Source: Terramyces sp. JEL0728 (lineage: Eukaryota > Chytridiomycota > Chytridiomycetes > Rhizophydiales > Terramycetaceae). From it: a DNA stretch of 11,464 nt. The notes beneath the pieces are model-generated. The model saw only the letters and a program-made list of their open reading frames with translations, ran no database searches and was not told where the DNA came from. The DNA lies in the NCBI GenBank assembly GCA_027603945.1, contig JADIIU010000222.1, positions 1 through 11,464 on the forward strand, read 5' to 3'. The stretch's first letter is position 1. Each line of letters starts with the position of its first letter. Of the stretch, positions 7,349 through 11,464 are shown piece after piece. The position numbers and the translations under genes are program-made.

Positions 7349-10300
7349 ATGTCTGATCCAAAACTGCTGCAAGTAAAAATGCAAGGAAGAATGCGAACTG
7401 GAACTCAAAGTTCTTCATTGCCAAGAGGGCCGGATCGATTCCAAAATATACAGCCAAAAGACTCTGACAGCGAAGAGTCTGAGGATAATGATTCAGCGCA
7501 TCACTCCCAAATAAACTTGGCGCCAACTCAAATGGATTGGACTCCGGAAGAACAGGCGATAGGTATCAGAATTTTAATTCAGTGTTTAAATATTACGGGC
7601 TGGATGCGCTGTTTCCAAAAAAGTGGACGGAAGATGGTTCAATACCCTTAAATAACGGGAACGGCAATTCCAACGTTCAACAAAATGAATTGCTGATAAA
7701 GAAACCTGCTGGACCGGAACAGGATAAATCAGACCCACTAAAGATAAAAGATGCCATCATCAAGTAATGCTCTCTAATAGTAGGATAAAAGGGACACCAA
7801 AGTATAAAGGACAAGATGTATCGGTATTTATTTCAGACAAGAACTTTCATTCAAAGACATTTCTAACACGAATCCACCAAAAAACTGATTTCAAGCAGTT
7901 GGAGCAAGGATTATCCAAATTAAAATCATCCATCAATGAAAAGAGCGATTCTGCTAAAGGCATCGTAAAGAAGCACTTTGCGAAATTTGTTAATGCCAAA
8001 AGTACGATTGATTGTAAGCATAATCTAACAAAGCTTTCTACAAGGAAATGAAAAACAAAAATTTAATTTCACGTCAAGACTTTGGGATACAGCCATTCAT
8101 GGCATCTATCCAGGAACTTGAAACTAGCGCATTGCAGCTGTACGGACCTGTGCTAGAGAGAAGATCCAAAGCAGACAAAATACGAATAACACTTAGTATA
8201 CTGGAGCAATGGAAATTCTTTTTCAATCTTGCTAGTAATTTATCTGAAATGGTAAAGATGGGACGATACGATGCCGCTGTCAGGGACTACAAGAAAGGCA
8301 AGTACTTGATGCAATCGTCATTTGACACTACACTAGAGCCGCTGAAAGAAAATAAAAATGACAAATTTATGAATGATGGATCTGCTCTATTGCCAAGAAA
8401 CTATAAATCGGTATTTGAAAAATTGTGGAGCGAAGTTGAACGGGTGGTTGGGGAAGTAAGAGAGGAAATGTTCAAATCACTCAGTGTAATGTCCAATCCT
8501 ATCGACACACAGGAAAAAATAATGTCATATTTGGTCGAGTTGGATTCCAAAAGAGATCCGATATGGTGCTATTTGGAAACACAATACAACTATATCATTG
8601 ACAATTGCGTTTCGTCGTACGAAGGCCACTCGGAGGTAATGGATGCTATTTTGGCTCAGTCAAAGAATAGACCAATTAGACGGCTTTCGTCATCAGATTC
8701 GCTGGACGTAGTGTTTAGCACCGATTCTCTGAATATGTTGGCAATGCAGTCCAGAAAAGACACCGAATCAGCTAATTCTGTGAATGTCGCATCCTCAGGA
8801 TCTAATCTTGGAGAAGTATCGCCATCAGCACCATGGAAACTAAATGATATCAAGAATGCCTTGAATTGTGTAAAAATGTCTACTTTTGACACCCAATTCG
8901 GAAAGGAATTGCTGGTCTGCTATTGGAAACAAACACTAAAGTTTCTCACCACAGTATGCGAGATTTTGTCAAGGCACTTGCCGCTCTTTTGCAAAACGTG
9001 TAAACTATACACAGAAAGTAAACAGAAAAAGAACAAGCAAATAGAGCAATTGCGTAAACAAACTGGAAGCAAGCGGCTGAAAGATAGTCAATTGATGATG
9101 AACAACATTTTTGGTTTGTTCCATGATATTGCAAGTCTGATATTTGCAATTGAAAAGAAAATTGATTCTGACGACCATAGTGAAGCTGCAAGCATTAAAG
9201 ACTTTATGGCAATGAAGGAAATTACCGGATCAATGCTATCGTTGCTTCCCCTCGAGAATGACAAGTTTGAAGAGAATAATGTAAAGGAAAAGTACAGGAC
9301 CGCACTCGAACAATTGAACCCGTTAATTGATCTAGACTACTTGTCTGCACATCCATTGATGGTCATTCACTACTCTGTCAGAATAATGGAGCTGCTAAAC
9401 AAATGCCATTCCGATATTAAGCCGCACTTTATCTCTGACGACAACTTTTTATCTGCACAAAATTTCACAGATTCAGTCGAATCCATAAGGGATAACTTTA
9501 TAGACAGGATCTGTAATGGCTGGATAGAAAGTAAATATTATTAATGCAGCCTCTGCCAAACTTCATGAATTTGAAGATTGGACTTTTGAGAATAACTTTG
9601 CCCAGACATCCAACCCAAATATTCCAATTAAACCAGATTGTACTTTGTTGATGAAGCTGTCACATTCAATATCGAAATTCATCCTGCAAAGTTTGGCTAT
9701 ATTCTTGGGAAAAGGGGATCCCCAATTAGGATACTTACGAGCTGAAAAAATCAAATCGAGTTTCTTTGAAAGTATGTTTAGACAACTAGATGGGATGGAG
9801 TGGGAAATAACGTTTTGGCGCGATCCAGAGTGTTTATCAGCCGAAGCAAATACTCTAGGCTACGTTGCGGTCGAAAAGAATGAAATATTAAAGAGTACTT
9901 TTCCAAGTAAAAAGTTTGGACAGTTTATTCCTGGAATTACACAGTCAGTATTTGAAGCTACAACACCAAACATGAACACTGGCTTGGTAATTTCTATTGA
10001 TTTTAGGATGCAAGATCATTCATGGTGCTGAGTAACTTGCGGTACATGAGTTTGTCGATGCTGCCAAAATTATCCAAAATGCTGTCTACAAAGTATCAGG
10101 TTTCTGTTTCTGGTGATTTGCAGTATTTGAATGTTACTCTCGAGTTGCTGGAAAAGATTATTATCGCCAACTATACTAAAAAACAGAATGAATTGCTGAA
10201 ACATGTGGTTAAAAGGAATATTTTCTTTTCAGGATTAGACTGGTCGTGTTTACAAAGTCCGCATGGTACTTTTACTTGATTCTAGAAATCAGACATTACT

Positions 10301-10709
10301 GCTATACCATACTGCACCATTTAGTGTATGTGCACGCTTCTATTAGCGAAGTATCAAAGTCTCTTGTTAATAGGGTAATGCAAGAAATAGTGTTACTCTT
10401 GACCCAGGAGCTCCTGCTTGCGTTTAGACAAGTGGATCGATTCAATATAGCTGGTATGCTCCAAGTACGCTATTTCTAATCCAGGCCACGCTAGAAATGG
10501 AATACTTGCAATCAATGCTGAAGGCTTATGAAACTACGACTTCTGCGAATATATTTACGCAGATATATGAGACATTGGAAAGAGCGACAGATCCCGAGGA
10601 CAAGATTGAGCCTTCCAAGATGAATGAATTTGTGGGAAATGTAAAGCAATATTTGCTCACTGCCAAAACCACTACATTTACCCAGTTCAGGTGCTTTGGG
10701 GTGCAATAA
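7349..10709 (+). CDS. SEC5: Exocyst complex subunit Sec5 (EXOC2)
   Basis: Eight exons: 7349-7562, 7583-7763, 7784-8013, 8034-9530, 9550-9986, 10007-10265, 10286-10464, 10485-10709. They give 1073 residues ending at TAA; six introns are 20 nt and one (9531-9549) is 19 nt. Sec5 is a rod-shaped helical subunit of the exocyst, which tethers secretory vesicles to the plasma membrane. Visible family marks are YYGLDALFPKKW (75-86); FLTRIHQKTDFKQL then HFAKFVNAKSTIDSFYKEM (to 214); GRYDAAVRDYKKGKYLM; LWSEVERVVGEVREEMF; LDSKRDPIWCYLETQYNYI; SGLDW; EIRHYCYTILHHLVYVHASI; and FRQVDRFNIAGMLQATLEME. Each of the last blocks appears only after splicing. The length is slightly above yeast Sec5 (971). The N-terminus is Ser/Asp/Glu-rich and disordered. 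The Ral-binding TIG domain of animal Sec5 is absent. The ATG at 7349 is the first in frame. Confidence 0.95.
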
Positions 10710-10710
10710 A
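10705..10710 (+). terminator. AATAAA signal overlapping the Sec5 stop codon
   Basis: The last sense codon CAA (10704-10706) and the stop TAA (10707-10709) together form AATAAA at 10705-10710. If used, the 3' UTR is only a few tens of bases, which fits the 151-base gap to pICln. Confidence 0.4.
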
Positions 10711-10860
10711 ACATTGGATTTTGATGTATTCAAGTGAAGCTGCTGTCCATTGGAATTTATTCCTGCCATCATTTTGGTTTCTTTGACTGTTCTTCTACAT
10801 CAAAAGAGTCTGAAAATCAAAATCGAATTGTTTTCTTTCAAAAACAGATCTAAAGTTTTA

Positions 10861-11406
10861 ATGGCAATTCTTAAAAGCCAGACTGCAGATATCGATCCAA
10901 CCACTGTCAGACTAGCTCTAGACAATGTAGAAATACTGTTTGATCCGATATTAAAGGAAATTACCACAGGAACAGGAAAATTAACAATCACCGACCAGTT
11001 TTTAGTTTGGAATAATGAAATCGTTTGTTTGTCAATCGATTATCCTTCAATACTAATGCATGCGATTTCCAGACAGGATCCGGTTACTCAAAAACCATTG
11101 ATTTACTGTCAGTTGGATGATTCTCTTTGCCAAGAAGAAGACTTGGCAGCTTTTGAAATGAAACTGCTTCCAGCTGATGAATCTCAATTAGAAGCAATTT
11201 ATAATGCGCTGGCAGAGTGTTCTGCTTTGCATCCAGATCCTCAAGATGATTTGGATTTGAATGGTGATGGATGGGTTACTGCGGAGAATGTTGATTCTTT
11301 TAATACTTCAACTGGATTGTTTGATAAACTCTTGGATGAGATGGAATCTCAGGATAATTTGAACAGTAATGGAAAGCGGGAGAATAGCAAAGATTTACTG
11401 CGTTGA
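10861..11406 (+). CDS. CLNS1A: pICln, methylosome subunit and Sm-protein assembly chaperone
   Basis: An uninterrupted 181-residue frame, ATG at 10861 to TGA at 11404-11406. It matches the pICln/Lot5 PH-like fold: TGTGKLTITDQFLVWN (34-49 region), LSIDYPSILMHAISRQD, IYCQLDD, and the diagnostic ECSALHPDPQDD followed by an acidic stretch. pICln holds Sm proteins in an open ring and hands them on during spliceosomal snRNP assembly with PRMT5; older literature calls it a chloride-channel regulator. The frame is open upstream into the spacer, but MAILKSQ aligns with the normal start (human MSFLKSF). The C-terminus is shorter than in animals. No intron interrupts the CDS. It lies 151 bases after Sec5 on the same strand. 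Confidence 0.92.
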   Translation: MAILKSQTADIDPTTVRLALDNVEILFDPILKEITTGTGKLTITDQFLVWNNEIVCLSIDYPSILMHAISRQDPVTQKPLIYCQLDDSLCQEEDLAAFEMKLLPADESQLEAIYNALAECSALHPDPQDDLDLNGDGWVTAENVDSFNTSTGLFDKLLDEMESQDNLNSNGKRENSKDLLR

Positions 11407-11464
11407 TAATGTTTTTAATATAAAATTGGTTTTAATATTCCTGGTATCGATATTTCCAGTCTAC
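11407..11464. other. Right-edge spacer, no gene assigned
   Basis: This is AT-rich sequence after pICln with an ATATAAA run that may serve 3'-end formation. Two minus-strand frames are open from the edge for 10 and 15 codons, so the tail of a convergent gene is possible but cannot be shown. Confidence 0.3.

Noticed and set aside
179..10709. Frame breaks in most genes as frameshifts, pseudogenes or sequencing errors
   Set aside because: Every break coincides with a 19-20 nt GT-AG segment with a branch-like motif, and removing it joins conserved family motifs in frame.
10750..10860. Longer pICln N-terminus from an upstream in-frame start
   Set aside because: The extra residues are low in similarity to any pICln, there is no ATG before 10861 in a good position, and MAILKSQ matches the usual family start.
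179..11406. Ciliate or nucleomorph origin suggested by tiny introns
   Set aside because: TAA, TAG and TGA all end genes, which excludes the common ciliate codes. SWIRM, Oca, NUXM and HutD-type genes are not nucleomorph content and point to fungi.

Overview
The window is a compact nuclear segment from a fungus or close fungal relative. The gene set supports this. It holds a SWIRM protein of the fungal Fun19/YOR338W type, an Oca/Siw14-type phosphatase-like protein, the fungal complex I subunit NUXM, Sec5 of the exocyst, pICln, a PA-TM-RING ubiquitin ligase, the MoaD/MOCS2A sulfur carrier, and a HutD domain joined to an AstE/aspartoacylase domain. All three stop codons are used as stops, so the code is standard, which argues against a ciliate. 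I could not fix the lineage further. The base composition looks moderately AT-rich by eye.

Most reading frames look broken until very short introns are removed. I found 19 introns, ten of 19 nt and nine of 20 nt, in six genes. Each restores a family-consistent protein. Nearly all have GTA at the 5' end, AG at the 3' end and a YTRAY-like branch site whose A lies 5-6 nt before the 3' end. Spliced this way, every recognised gene is intact.

Layout, left to right. 1-178: possible 3' tail of an unknown gene, then the promoter of the first gene. 179-819 (+): SWIRM protein, 3 exons. 820-1346: spacer with a 12-bp minisatellite and an inverted CRE-like pair. 1347-2563 (+): PA-TM-RING protein, 2 exons. 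2635-3482 (-): Oca-like protein, 3 exons, convergent with the RING gene. 3483-3707: spacer with one doubtful small ORF. 3708-4114 (-): NUXM. 4246-4503 (-): MoaD. 4571-4750 (-): doubtful small ORF. 4852-7252 (+): HutD-AstE fusion, 7 exons. 7349-10709 (+): Sec5, 8 exons. 10861-11406 (+): pICln, no intron. 11407-11464: edge, no gene assigned.

The genes do not form a pathway. They serve chromatin, membrane-anchored ubiquitylation, complex I, molybdenum cofactor synthesis, small acyl-amino-acid metabolism, secretion, and Sm-protein/snRNP assembly. The two features most worth following are the uniform 19-20 nt introns and the HutD-AstE fusion, which suggests that HutD and this deacylase family act on the same type of N-acyl amino acid.
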